The notes: a model not told the origin generated them from the sequence alone. 64,000 bases of DNA from JACPVF01 sp964502095 (GCA_964502095.1 CAZCUF010000008.1:1-64000); one strand, 5' to 3'; shown: positions 27,098 through 35,755, numbered from the stretch's first letter. Numbers and translations are program-made.

Positions 27098-27430
27098 ATG
27101 TCTCAAGCACCTATGTCTGCCGATGCCACCAGCGATGATAAACTTTGGGCGCTGTTGGCTTATATTCTTACTCCCATCGTTCCTATTATCATCATGTTGA
27201 TGCAGGATAAAAAAGATCGTCCCTTCATCCGCGCTCATAACGCACAAGCTTTGGTCGTTGGCGTTATCAACCTTATTATCGGGATCTTTCTAAGCTGGAC
27301 CGTTATCCTGGCGTGCGTGCCCCTGATTATCTGGTTTGTTTGTATCTATTGGGGCATTCAGGCCTATAACGGCAAGTTCGTAGAGATTCCCGTGATTTCC
27401 AATTGGGTTAAGAGTCAGGGCTGGGCATAA
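27098..27430 (+). CDS. DUF4870 family membrane protein
   Basis: 110 residues from ATG 27098, with GGAGGA at 27085-27090. WALLAYILTPIVPIIIML is followed by DRPFIRAHNAQAL, the DUF4870 signature, with two more hydrophobic segments (about 52-70 and 73-90). Function unknown. Monocistronic, closed by a strong hairpin. Confidence 0.85.
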   Translation: MSQAPMSADATSDDKLWALLAYILTPIVPIIIMLMQDKKDRPFIRAHNAQALVVGVINLIIGIFLSWTVILACVPLIIWFVCIYWGIQAYNGKFVEIPVISNWVKSQGWA

Positions 27431-27447
27431 AGAATAGTTCCGCCGCA

Positions 27448-27477
27448 AAAAAGACCTGCCAATGTGCAGGTCTTTTT
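27448..27477 (+). terminator. Intrinsic terminator
   Basis: 12-base stem AAAAAGACCTGC / GCAGGTCTTTTT, six-base loop, U-run included in the 3' arm. Confidence 0.9.
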
Positions 27478-27547
27478 GATTATCTCCTTCGTTGCCTCAA
27501 GTAAAATTCTATTGTAGAATTTCACAATCTCAATTCAGGAGGCCGCC

Positions 27548-28282
27548 GTGGATATCGGAAAGTCCTTTTCCTTCCAATTCGAAGACAATCAATGGATCAG
27601 CAAACTCGGATTGGGCGCGCTCATCGCAATCATACCGATCTTGAATTTTGCCTGGTCCGGTTATATGGTGGGGATACTGCGCAATGTGATGAACGGCGTG
27701 AAAGACCCCCTGCCCAACTGGGACGATCTCGAACACAAATTCATCGACGGCGTGATCCTGTTCGCGGCCAGCATCATCTATGCCCTGCCCATTCTGCTCG
27801 TCCTCTGCCTGCCGATGGGATTCTTCGCGGCGTCCGGCGCGTTCTCCGGCAGTGATAATCTGCAGGATCTTTCGGGAATCATTGCAAGCGTTGGAAGCGT
27901 GGTCTTCTTCGGCCTGCTTTGCCTGTTCGTGCTGTACGGTCTGGCATTGTCAATTGTTTACCCGGCCATTCTGGTCATCTTCTCACGCGAAGGCACCTTT
28001 GCCTCCTGCTTTAAGTTTCAGGATATCTTCGGAATCATCGGCAAGGACCCGGGCGCATTCTTTACCGCGTGGCTGGTCAGCTTTTTGGGCGGCATGGTCG
28101 TAGGCATGGTCATTGGCCTGATAAGCGCATTCGTAGGTTGGATTCCCTGCATCGGATGGGTTGCGTCTCTCATCCTCAGCCTCGGCACGACCGTATATGT
28201 CTCCTCCATTTACGCCCACCTCTTCGGCCAGTTTGGCGCGCTGACGATAGCCGGTCGAAACCAATCAATACAAACCGTGTAA
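27548..28282 (+). CDS. DUF4013 family membrane protein
   Basis: 244 residues with a GTG start behind AGGAGG (27537-27542). About five hydrophobic segments. The N-terminal WISKLGLGALIAIIPILNF and GYMVGILRNVMNG plus PLPNWDDLEHKFIDG are typical of DUF4013. Function unknown. It is flanked by terminators on both sides, so it is its own unit. Confidence 0.85.
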   Translation: MDIGKSFSFQFEDNQWISKLGLGALIAIIPILNFAWSGYMVGILRNVMNGVKDPLPNWDDLEHKFIDGVILFAASIIYALPILLVLCLPMGFFAASGAFSGSDNLQDLSGIIASVGSVVFFGLLCLFVLYGLALSIVYPAILVIFSREGTFASCFKFQDIFGIIGKDPGAFFTAWLVSFLGGMVVGMVIGLISAFVGWIPCIGWVASLILSLGTTVYVSSIYAHLFGQFGALTIAGRNQSIQTV

Positions 28283-28299
28283 ATGTCTCGCAAGGGTCA

Positions 28300-28329
28300 A
28301 GAGCCTGTCTGCGCGACAGGCTCTTTTTA
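28300..28329 (+). terminator. Intrinsic terminator
   Basis: AGAGCCTGTC / GACAGGCTCT stem followed by TTTTT. Confidence 0.9.
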
Positions 28330-28391
28330 TTTTGCAACTTATCCGCGACTCTTTCGTTAATTAGACAGAAACCGAAATCAAAAGGAACAAA

Positions 28392-28913
28392 ATGAATACA
28401 ATTATGCTCCAGCCAACCGTCAACAAACCAAGCCTCGTGACCGCCATCGCCGCCATGACGCTTGCCAGCGGCATCGTCAATATCTTTTGGGGCCTGATCG
28501 CCTCGTTGACTTTCCTCGCTTCGATCATCGGCGTGATCTGCATTCCGATCACCATCCTGCCGACCATTCTCGGAATCTTCGAAGTAATTTACGCGGCCAA
28601 ACTTCTGAGCAACGTTCCACAGCCCATTCGGGCCTCGCCAACCCTGGCGGCGTTCGAGATCGCCTGCATCCTCACCGCCAATATGTTCTCGATGATCGTG
28701 GGCATTCTCGTTCTGATCTTCTACAACGACGAACAAGTGAAGCAATATTTCGCGGAACTCAACGCGGTTCCCGCGCCGCTTCCTTCCGCCCCTCAGCCTG
28801 TGACCAGTTCCCCCAGTGAACCTGCCGCCCCCGCCATACCCGCTCTGCCTCCGGTTGAATCGACCCCGGCCAAACCGGAAAAGCCAAAACGTCCGCGCAA
28901 AGCGACAAAGTAA
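28392..28913 (+). CDS. Membrane protein with Pro/Ala-rich tail, unknown function
   Basis: 173 residues. Two to three hydrophobic segments (about 15-45, 45-65 and 85-115) come first. A low-complexity tail of Pro, Ala and Ser (about 125-160) ends in a basic stretch (KPEKPKRPRKATK). The tail is probably cytoplasmic and could bind acidic partners. I do not recognise a family beyond a DUF5362-like feel. Confidence 0.6.
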   Translation: MNTIMLQPTVNKPSLVTAIAAMTLASGIVNIFWGLIASLTFLASIIGVICIPITILPTILGIFEVIYAAKLLSNVPQPIRASPTLAAFEIACILTANMFSMIVGILVLIFYNDEQVKQYFAELNAVPAPLPSAPQPVTSSPSEPAAPAIPALPPVESTPAKPEKPKRPRKATK

Positions 28914-28973
28914 GATTCGTCCTCTTGACTCCCGCCCTGCTCACCCGTAGAATGGATTTCACAATCGAACGTG

Positions 28974-29190
28974 AGCAGTGAAGAGACTCATACCGGTTCC
29001 GATGCGCGCTTATGGCGCCAGTCAACCGGCGGAGCGCCGAAGGGGCAAACCTGGCAATGGCGAGACCAGGTGAAACTCTCAGGCAAAAGGACCCTGCCGC
29101 GAATCTCTCTGGAAAGTTCCGCGCATACGCGGAACACCGACGGTGCAAATCCCCGATGGGCGATGAATCTCTCAGGTTAAATTACAGAGG
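28974..29190 (+). promoter_or_regulatory. Tandem glycine riboswitch
   Basis: Two aptamers in a row. The first (about 28974-29095) has GCGCCGAAGGGGCAAACC and later AAACTCTCAGGCAAAAGGAC; the second (about 29100-29190) has CTCTCTGGAAAG, ACCGACGGTGCAAA and AATCTCTCAGGTTAAAT. These are the conserved glycine-riboswitch core strings. The P1 helix of the second aptamer (CTCTCTG with CAGAG) ends exactly where the terminator hairpin at 29188 begins, so glycine binding should prevent termination and turn on the cleavage system genes. Confidence 0.93.
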
Positions 29191-29217
29191 CGCACGATCC
29201 AATTCGTGCGCCTTTTT
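29188..29217 (+). terminator. Riboswitch-controlled terminator
   Basis: AGGCGCACGA / TCGTGCGCCT hairpin with TTTTT, placed between the second aptamer and gcvH. Its 5' arm touches the end of P1 of that aptamer. Confidence 0.9.
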
Positions 29218-29252
29218 GATTCGCCAAGTTTAATCCTTTAAGGAGACCTGCA

Positions 29253-29630
29253 ATGAACACTCCCGACAATTTGAAATACGCCAAGTCCGATGAATGGTTC
29301 GATCCTGCCAGCGGGAAAATGGGCCTGACCGATTACGCCCAGTCACAGCTTTCAGACATCGTCTTCATCGAGATTCTCGTCGAGGCCGGCCAGGAGCTTG
29401 AAGTGGGACAGGCTGTCGCTTCGGTAGAATCCGTGAAAGCCTCGACTGAGATCTACGCGCCCGCATCCGGTAAAGTTTCCGAAGTCAACAGCGGACTCGC
29501 CGACAAGCCCGAGACCCTCAACAGCGATCCCTTCGGCGCAGGCTGGATGATCAAGCTCGAGGGCGGTCAGCCTGGCGAGATGATGGACGCGGCCGCGTAC
29601 GTCGCATATTGCGAGAGCCGCGCTCATTAA
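29253..29630 (+). CDS. gcvH: Glycine cleavage system H protein
   Basis: 125 residues. Lipoyl-lysine is K62 in VASVESVKASTEI, followed by the PASGKVSEVN turn of the H-protein fold. It shuttles the aminomethyl group between the P and T proteins. AAGGAGACC sits before the ATG. It is first in gcvH-gcvPA-gcvPB; no gcvT is seen in the window. Confidence 0.95.
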   Translation: MNTPDNLKYAKSDEWFDPASGKMGLTDYAQSQLSDIVFIEILVEAGQELEVGQAVASVESVKASTEIYAPASGKVSEVNSGLADKPETLNSDPFGAGWMIKLEGGQPGEMMDAAAYVAYCESRAH

Positions 29631-29631
29631 T

Positions 29632-29684
29632 CGCGTAGCAGGCATTCTCAAATGCCGCCGTGCGCAAGAGGCGCACACTACGCG
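29632..29684 (+). repeat. Three-way-junction palindrome between gcvH and gcvPA
   Basis: A closing stem CGCGTAG (29632-29638) / CTACGCG (29678-29684) encloses two smaller hairpins, GGCATT / AATGCC with a 4-base loop and GTGCGC / GCGCAC with a 5-base loop. Every helix is perfect. It ends just before the gcvPA ribosome site. It looks like a REP-type palindromic element or an RNA processing structure. Confidence 0.75.
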
Positions 29685-29696
29685 TCAGAGGTATTC

Positions 29697-31055
29697 ATGA
29701 CCTATATCCCAATTTCCCCCAAAGAACGGGACGCGATGCTGGAGACCATCGGCGTGAAATCGCTGGATGCGCTCTTCGAGGCCATTCCCGCCGGACATCG
29801 CTTTCCCAAATTGAATTTACCGCCCGCACTGACCGAGATGGAAGCCGCGGCTGAACTGAACGATATTGCCGCCAGCAACGAGAACGTGCGCGGCGACCTG
29901 ATCTCCTTCCTCGGCGCAGGCATGTATAACCATTACATCCCATCCGTTGTTGATCACATGCTGCGCCGCGGCGAATTCTATACAGCCTACACGCCTTACC
30001 AGCCGGAAATTTCACAAGGCACACTGCAGGGCATCTTCGAATATCAATCGCTGATGGCCGCGCTGACCGGCATGGAAGTTTCCAACGCTTCGCACTACGA
30101 TGGAGCGACGGCCGCGGCGGAAGCGGTCAACATGGCGTGGGCGCAGTTCCGCGGCAAGCGCAAAAAAATTGTTCTGTCGCCGGGCGTCCATCCGCAATAC
30201 CGTGCCGTCATCCGCACGTACATGCAGGGCGTGGAATTGAACATAGCCGGGGACGACGACCCAACTGCTGATCTCGATTCCGGGCCTGAAGCGCTGGCCT
30301 CCCTGATCGACGAAGACACCATGATCGTCGTCGTCCAATATCCCGATTTCTTCGGGCGCGTTTACGATTACACCCAATTGATCGAACGCGCACACAGCAA
30401 AGGCGCAATGGTCTGTGTTGTTGCAAACCCCATCGCGCTTGCGCTCTTCAAAACGCCGGGCGAAATGGACGCCGACATCGTGGTCGGCGATGGACAGCCG
30501 CTCGGCGTCCCGATGTGGTTCGGCGGGCCGACTGTCGGATTCTTCACAACGAAGAAATCCTACGTGCACAAAATGGCGGGACGGCTCGTCGGCGAAACTG
30601 TTGATAACCGCGGCCAACGCGCCTACGTCCTCACGCTGACCGCCCGCGAACAGCACATCAAACGTGAACGCGCCACGTCCAATATCTGCACCAACCAGGG
30701 ATTGATCGCGCTGGCTTCGGCAATTTACATGTCATTGCTTGGCAAGCGCGGTATGAAGCAGGTGGCCGAACTCTGTTATCACAAAGCGCATTACGCGGCC
30801 GGGCAACTCGGCAAAATCAAAGGCATGAGCCTGCGCTTCAACGAGCCGTTCTTCCATGAGTTTGCACTGCGCCTCAACCGCCCCGTCGAGGAAGTCAACG
30901 CGCATCTGCTCGAACACGGCATCCTCGGCGGCTACGATCTCGGCCGGGATTATCCCTCGCTCAAAGATCATCTCCTGATCGCCGTGACCGAAATGAATAC
31001 AAAAGAAGAGATCGACACGCTCGTAGAAGTCCTTTCGGAGGTGAACCATGACTGA
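29697..31055 (+). CDS. gcvPA: Glycine dehydrogenase (decarboxylating) subunit 1
   Basis: 452 residues from ATG 29697 (AGAGG upstream); the frame extends to 29652 but those codons overlap the palindrome. MTYIPISPKERDAMLETIG, FLGAGMYNHYIPSVVDH and FYTAYTPYQPEISQGTLQ are typical of the N-terminal half of P protein. It pairs with subunit 2 to decarboxylate glycine. Its end overlaps gcvPB by 8 bases, so translation is coupled. Confidence 0.95.
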   Translation: MTYIPISPKERDAMLETIGVKSLDALFEAIPAGHRFPKLNLPPALTEMEAAAELNDIAASNENVRGDLISFLGAGMYNHYIPSVVDHMLRRGEFYTAYTPYQPEISQGTLQGIFEYQSLMAALTGMEVSNASHYDGATAAAEAVNMAWAQFRGKRKKIVLSPGVHPQYRAVIRTYMQGVELNIAGDDDPTADLDSGPEALASLIDEDTMIVVVQYPDFFGRVYDYTQLIERAHSKGAMVCVVANPIALALFKTPGEMDADIVVGDGQPLGVPMWFGGPTVGFFTTKKSYVHKMAGRLVGETVDNRGQRAYVLTLTAREQHIKRERATSNICTNQGLIALASAIYMSLLGKRGMKQVAELCYHKAHYAAGQLGKIKGMSLRFNEPFFHEFALRLNRPVEEVNAHLLEHGILGGYDLGRDYPSLKDHLLIAVTEMNTKEEIDTLVEVLSEVNHD

Positions 31056-32553
31056 GACAGTTATGGAAGCGGCCGCGAAAATCGTCGAACCGACTGTTTT
31101 CGATTTGTCCTCGCCCGGGCGCATAGGCGTCTCTTTCCCGGACCCGGACGTGCCGCGCTCCGAATTGCCCGAATCTCTGCTGAGAGCGGACCTGCCCCTC
31201 CCCGAACTCGCCGAAGTGGATGTTGTCCGCCATTATATGCATCTCAGCCAGTTCAACTACAGCGTGGATAGCGGTTTCTATCCGCTCGGTTCGTGCACAA
31301 TGAAATACAACCCGAAGATCGACGAAGATACCTGCCGCCTGCCGGGATTCCTGCACACGCATCCGCTTCAACCGATTGAAACAGTGCAGGGCAACCTTGC
31401 GCTGATGTATCAACTACAAGAGTGGCTGAAAGAGATCAGCGGTTTCGCGGCGGTGACTCTCCAGCCCGCGGCGGGCGCGCACGGAGAGTTCACGGGCGTA
31501 CTGATGATGCGCACGTATCACAAGTCGCGCGGCGATACGAAGCGCATAAAGATGCTCATTCCCGATTCCGCGCACGGAACCAATCCCGCCTCGTCCGGTA
31601 TGATCGGACTGCAGATCGTTCAAATCCCATCGGACGCGCGCGGCAATGTTGACTTGAACGCGCTGAAGGAACATTGCGACGACACTGTTGTGGGCATGAT
31701 GCTCACCAATCCGAACACGCTCGGCCTTTTCGACGAGAACATCGAGTCGGTCATCAAGCTGGTTCACGATTGCGGCGGCTTGATGTACGGCGATGGCGCC
31801 AACCTGAACGCCTTACTCGGCATCACCCGTCCCGGCGATCTGGGCTTCGATGTGATGCACTTCAACCTGCACAAAACTTTTGCCGTGCCGCATGGCGGCG
31901 GCGGACCCGGTTCGGGTCCGGTGGGAGTCGCCGCGCATCTCGCGGACTTCCTGCCTGAGCCGTTGGTGGACATCGTCGAGGACGGTAACGAGGAAGAACC
32001 TCCGTTGTTTGGCTTCGTCAAGCCGGCCAAATCCATCGGGCGGATGAAAGCCTTTCACGGTCACTTCGGCGGCGGCCTGGTACGCGCCTTTACTTACATC
32101 GCCATGCACGGCCCGGATGGGCTCAAGGACATTGCGCAATACGCGGTGCTGAACGCCAATTACCTGCTGGCGCGCTTACGCAGTACGTATCACGTCCCGT
32201 TCGACCGCATCTGCATGCACGAGTTTGTCGCCGAGGGGCGCTTCGAAGGTTCGGACGTGCGCGCTCTCGATATCGCCAAACGCCTGATGGACTACAAGTT
32301 CCATCCGCCGACGAACTATTTCCCGCTTATCGTCCGTGAAGCGTTGATGATCGAGCCGACCGAAACGGAAAATAAAGACACGCTGGACGCCTTTGCCGAC
32401 GCGCTGATCAAGATCGCGGAAGAAGCAAAGACCGACCCCGAATTGCTCCACAACGCGCCCAGCACGACCCAATTTGGCCGCATGGACGAAGTCAAGGCGG
32501 CGAGAGAACTCGTCCTTTGCTGCTGGCTGCCGGAAGATTACCAGAACCAGTAA
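31048..32553 (+). CDS. gcvPB: Glycine dehydrogenase (decarboxylating) subunit 2
   Basis: 501 residues. The PLP lysine is K276 in FNLHKTFAVPHGGGGPGSGP, and GSCTMKYNPKIDE and PAAGAHGEFTG are further signature strings. It carries the catalytic half of the split P protein. The rest of a complete glycine cleavage system (gcvT, lpd) must lie elsewhere. Confidence 0.95.
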   Translation: MTETVMEAAAKIVEPTVFDLSSPGRIGVSFPDPDVPRSELPESLLRADLPLPELAEVDVVRHYMHLSQFNYSVDSGFYPLGSCTMKYNPKIDEDTCRLPGFLHTHPLQPIETVQGNLALMYQLQEWLKEISGFAAVTLQPAAGAHGEFTGVLMMRTYHKSRGDTKRIKMLIPDSAHGTNPASSGMIGLQIVQIPSDARGNVDLNALKEHCDDTVVGMMLTNPNTLGLFDENIESVIKLVHDCGGLMYGDGANLNALLGITRPGDLGFDVMHFNLHKTFAVPHGGGGPGSGPVGVAAHLADFLPEPLVDIVEDGNEEEPPLFGFVKPAKSIGRMKAFHGHFGGGLVRAFTYIAMHGPDGLKDIAQYAVLNANYLLARLRSTYHVPFDRICMHEFVAEGRFEGSDVRALDIAKRLMDYKFHPPTNYFPLIVREALMIEPTETENKDTLDAFADALIKIAEEAKTDPELLHNAPSTTQFGRMDEVKAARELVLCCWLPEDYQNQ

Positions 32554-32578
32554 CCGGCGGGCATTTTCCATTGAACGA

Positions 32579-32613
32579 AAAAGTCTCGGAGGAATTACCC
32601 TCCGAGACTTTTG
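32579..32613. terminator. Bidirectional intrinsic terminator
   Basis: AAGTCTCGGAGG / CCTCCGAGACTT, 12 paired bases, T-rich on both ends. Lies between gcvPB and the convergent META-domain gene. Confidence 0.85.
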
Positions 32614-32634
32614 ATTTCCAAAATAATGATTCGT

Positions 32635-33069
32635 TTACTTCTTCGCCAACACCACCACCGAACTTCCATCTGCCGAAGTGATCGTCAGCGTATCGCCAGA
32701 CAATTTGAAATTCACGGTATCTACGAACACGGTTAGAACCGCGCGTTCCTGTTCGCCAATGGTATCTCCGCACGCCATCAACGTGGACATGAGGGAACCG
32801 AATTTGATCTGCGCGCCCGAAACTTTATAGTCTCCACCGAAGGAATTACATCCGACATTGCCGTTCATGCGGCCGTCCGAGCCGAAATTAATCAATGTAT
32901 CCACACCGGGCGCGGCAGGTTTTAGACCCGAGGCCGGGCCATACGAAACGAGCCGCCACTCCCCGACAATGCCTGCAGGCGCGCCGCCCGAACAAGCCGA
33001 TACTAAAACTCCCAGAAGGGCAATTCCGATCGTCAAAAGAACAGCCGATCTCTTCATTTTCTTTTCCAT
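32635..33069 (-). CDS. META-domain lipoprotein (HslJ-like)
   Basis: 144 residues from ATG 33069, preceded by GGAGA; the frame is open further up without support. Signal and lipobox are LLGVLVSAC. The mature part is a META domain (VGEWRLVSYG, GNVGCNSFGGDYKVSG, STLMACGD), the HslJ fold, with the usual Cys pair in GCNS and MACGD. Such proteins sit outside the membrane and are linked to stress or antibiotic resistance in enteric bacteria; the molecular role is unclear. Confidence 0.88.
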   Translation of the reverse strand: MEKKMKRSAVLLTIGIALLGVLVSACSGGAPAGIVGEWRLVSYGPASGLKPAAPGVDTLINFGSDGRMNGNVGCNSFGGDYKVSGAQIKFGSLMSTLMACGDTIGEQERAVLTVFVDTVNFKLSGDTLTITSADGSSVVVLAKK

Positions 33070-33338
33070 GATTCTCCAATTCTGCGTCGGCAAGCGCACG
33101 TTACAAATAATTTTGCGATCCACTGAATTTATTCTTTGACGTATTTCCGCCCAAAAAGTTCCTTATAAACGCACAAAACTTACCGAAGGAAAAATCCTTT
33201 CGGTTATTGCCTGCATGAGCAAAACCCAGGCGGCGCGCATTGACGCCACGTTGTTGACTGTTGAAGAATTACGAATGAAGCGCGTAAGGTTTTCATCGGC
33301 GCAAACACTGTCCGTTCCGATGAAGCTTCGCCCAAAAA

Positions 33339-33989
33339 TTATTTCCCAACCTGAAAGCCGATCATGGGAGAATCCCCGATCCCAAATAGAATGGTCTGTT
33401 GCGGGTCGTCCGCAACGCTGAAAATCACTCGAAGATAGGTATCGTCTTGGAAATCAACCAGATCTTCCCCTTCTAGTCTGGTGGAGTTTAAGCCAATACT
33501 AAACGGATCCATCTTTGTTTGCGTCCCCACTGTTTTCGCCTTGCCCCATAGCGGATACCAGGCGTCGTTATTGGCCTCCACGATATAGATATTACTCCAC
33601 GCGATTTTGGTCTCACTTCCCGAATTAAAATTATGCACAAGAATGCCCATGTCGATGAGAAAATGGCCGGGGCTGGGTTTATAGAACGTCTCCCATCCCT
33701 TCGAAACATCGCCAAAGTGCACGGTTTCGCGGTTGATCACATCGATCACAGTAATCTCGAGCGAGTCATATATTACGGGGGAGCCAAGCGGCGCAGGAGT
33801 CGGTTGAGGGGTTGCGCTCGGCAATGGAGTAGATGTGGGACGCGCCGTTGGAGTGGGAGACGGGAGCGGGGTATCGGTAGCAGACGGCGGCGCGGGGGTT
33901 TGAGTCGGCGCGGAGAATCTCGAGCATGCCAGCACAGCCAACGTCACAACCAATGCCGCTGAGAAAACGGGGGACGAACGAGTCTGCAA
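33339..33989 (-). CDS. Lipoprotein with Thr/Pro linker and DUF4352-like domain
   Basis: 216 residues from a TTG start at 33989. This start is chosen because AGGAGG lies five bases before it and translation then begins directly with a lipoprotein signal (VTLAVLAC); the in-frame start at 34049 would add 20 residues that spoil the signal. A long Pro/Thr/Ser linker (about 26-70) leads to a soluble domain beginning LEITVIDVINRETVHFG, which resembles DUF4352 Ig-like domains. Surface-exposed, function unknown. Confidence 0.72.
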   Translation of the reverse strand: MQTRSSPVFSAALVVTLAVLACSRFSAPTQTPAPPSATDTPLPSPTPTARPTSTPLPSATPQPTPAPLGSPVIYDSLEITVIDVINRETVHFGDVSKGWETFYKPSPGHFLIDMGILVHNFNSGSETKIAWSNIYIVEANNDAWYPLWGKAKTVGTQTKMDPFSIGLNSTRLEGEDLVDFQDDTYLRVIFSVADDPQQTILFGIGDSPMIGFQVGK

Positions 33990-34103
33990 CTTGCCCTCCT
34001 GTGAAGTCTGATTTTTTCTTATAATAACCACAAAACCAAATCGAAGCAATCCTTTGGGTCGTAAACTTTTTGAAATGTAATCCCCAACCTTCGCAAAAAA
34101 GTT

Positions 34104-34109
34104 TACAAT
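34104..34109 (+). promoter_or_regulatory. -10 element six bases before a start codon
   Basis: TACAAT (34104-34109) is followed by six bases and then ATG at 34116. Transcription from it would start at or next to the ATG, so the message would be leaderless. Confidence 0.5.
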
Positions 34110-34115
34110 ATCGGG

Positions 34116-35321
34116 ATGAAAATATTAACGATTGACATCGGCACGGGCACGCAGGATATTTTTCTTTACGATTCGAACCTCGACCTCGAGAATGGATTCA
34201 AACTCGTCCTGCCTTCGCCCACCATGATGGTCCACCGCCGCCTTAAACGGTCGCTTCCCGCGCGGACCCCGATCCTGCTCACCGGATACACCATGGGAGG
34301 CGGGCCTTCGAGTTGGGCCATCGAGGAATATACGCGGGCGGGGATTCCCGTCTATATGACACCAGACGCGGCGAAGACAATCAACGATGAATTGGAGAAA
34401 GTGGAGAAGCTGGGGGTGAAGATCATTGGGGAAGAGGAAGGAAGAAAGCTTGCCCTAAACAGCGCCGAAGAGATGAAAGAAGGCAGTGGGAAGGGGAAAG
34501 TGGAAAGTTTGGAGTTGAAAGATTTTGATTTCGAGTTGATTTCAAGGACTTTCGACAATTATGGCGTCTCGTTGAATGATTTAAGCGCCATCGCGGTGGG
34601 AGTGTTCGATCACGGCAACGCGCCCGCGGGTGTTTCGGATCGTCAGTTCAGGTTCGATTATCTCGATGAACGCATTCGGGCAAAAAATTCACTTTCCGCT
34701 TTTGCATATCTCTCCAGCGATATTCCCCAGATCATGACGCGACTGCAAGCTGTGGCAGATTCGGCGGGAGAATTACCTTGTCCACTCGTGGTGATGGATA
34801 CTGCGCCTGCCGCGGTATTGGGCGCAAGCCTGGATTCACAAGTGGCTACGCTCAAGGAAAAAATCGTTGTCAATGTGGGCAACTTCCACACAATTGCATT
34901 CCGGCTGGGGGAAGACGGCATCGAGGGAATCTTCGAGCATCATACAGGCGAGATTGACTCGTTGAAACTGGAGTCGTTGATCCGTAAGCTGGCCGATGGC
35001 TCGTTGAAACATCAGGATGTCTTTAACGACATGGGGCACGGCGCGTTGATGTATACGGACGATATTTTTGAATTTGGAAAAGATGAATTCGATGTGGCGG
35101 TAACGGGACCGAGGCGGTCAATATTTGGCAGGGGCGGATCGCGATCTTCTCCTACATTGAAACCGTATTTTGCCGTCCCGTTCGGAGATATGATGATCGC
35201 AGGCTGTTTCGGTCTGCTGGCGGCTATAGCAGATGTTATGCCTGAATTGGCGGAAACAATTTACGGGTCGTTGAGAGGCGAGAGCGGACGCGGCGGCGCG
35301 CCGTGGGATAATCCAGCATAA
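34116..35321 (+). CDS. DUF1786 family protein
   Basis: 401 residues. The N-terminus ILTIDIGTGTQDIFLYD has the phosphate-binding glycine turn of ASKHA (actin/hexokinase-like) ATPases, and TGYTMGGGPSSWAI, HTGEIDS and GDMMIAGCFGLL are DUF1786-like. Databases often carry these as pyruvate formate-lyase activating protein, a label I cannot support: no CxxxCxxC cluster is present. A purine-rich stretch (about residues 108-140) looks like a low-complexity insertion. Likely first gene of a run through glmS. Confidence 0.75.
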   Translation: MKILTIDIGTGTQDIFLYDSNLDLENGFKLVLPSPTMMVHRRLKRSLPARTPILLTGYTMGGGPSSWAIEEYTRAGIPVYMTPDAAKTINDELEKVEKLGVKIIGEEEGRKLALNSAEEMKEGSGKGKVESLELKDFDFELISRTFDNYGVSLNDLSAIAVGVFDHGNAPAGVSDRQFRFDYLDERIRAKNSLSAFAYLSSDIPQIMTRLQAVADSAGELPCPLVVMDTAPAAVLGASLDSQVATLKEKIVVNVGNFHTIAFRLGEDGIEGIFEHHTGEIDSLKLESLIRKLADGSLKHQDVFNDMGHGALMYTDDIFEFGKDEFDVAVTGPRRSIFGRGGSRSSPTLKPYFAVPFGDMMIAGCFGLLAAIADVMPELAETIYGSLRGESGRGGAPWDNPA

Positions 35322-35332
35322 AGGAGTCGCAT

Positions 35333-35755
35333 GTGAATCAACATTTACATCTCGTCACTTTGGGCGTAAAGAATTTTGAGACATCAAAACATTTTTATTC
35401 CGAAATTCTCGGCTGGAAGATTTCCAGACCGCAGGAAGGGATTGCTTTCTTTCAGGCGGGTGGCGTTGTGTTTGCCATTTATCCGCGCGAGGAATTGGCG
35501 CAGGATGCATTGACATCCGCCAAGGGGAGCGGCTTTGCAGGATTCACACTGGCATATAACGCAAGAAGCGAGGCAGAAGTGGACGAGATCATCGGGGAAT
35601 TAAAATCCAAAGGCGTGAAGATCGCGAAAGAGCCGCAGAAGGTATCCTGGGGCGGATACAGTTCCTATTTTGCCGACCCCGATGGTTATCTTTGGGAGGT
35701 GGCACATAATCCATTCTTCGCGTTCGACGAAAACGGGAACTTGAATTTGGAATGA
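35333..35755 (+). CDS. VOC/glyoxalase-fold protein
   Basis: 140 residues with a GTG start (35333) behind AAGGAG; an ATG two bases earlier is out of frame and stops at once. Two beta-alpha-beta-beta-beta units are visible, opening with HLHLVTLGVKNFETSKHFYS and closing with YFADPDGYLWEVAHNP. Metal-binding His and Glu are in the expected places (H3 or H5 and E near 123). It may bind or modify a small molecule; the substrate is unknown. Confidence 0.85.
   Translation: MNQHLHLVTLGVKNFETSKHFYSEILGWKISRPQEGIAFFQAGGVVFAIYPREELAQDALTSAKGSGFAGFTLAYNARSEAEVDEIIGELKSKGVKIAKEPQKVSWGGYSSYFADPDGYLWEVAHNPFFAFDENGNLNLE

Noticed and set aside
33215..33421. Plus-strand ORF of 68 residues between two lipoprotein genes
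   Set aside because: No ribosome binding site, no family, composition of a chance frame, and it runs into the 3' end of the opposite-strand lipoprotein gene.
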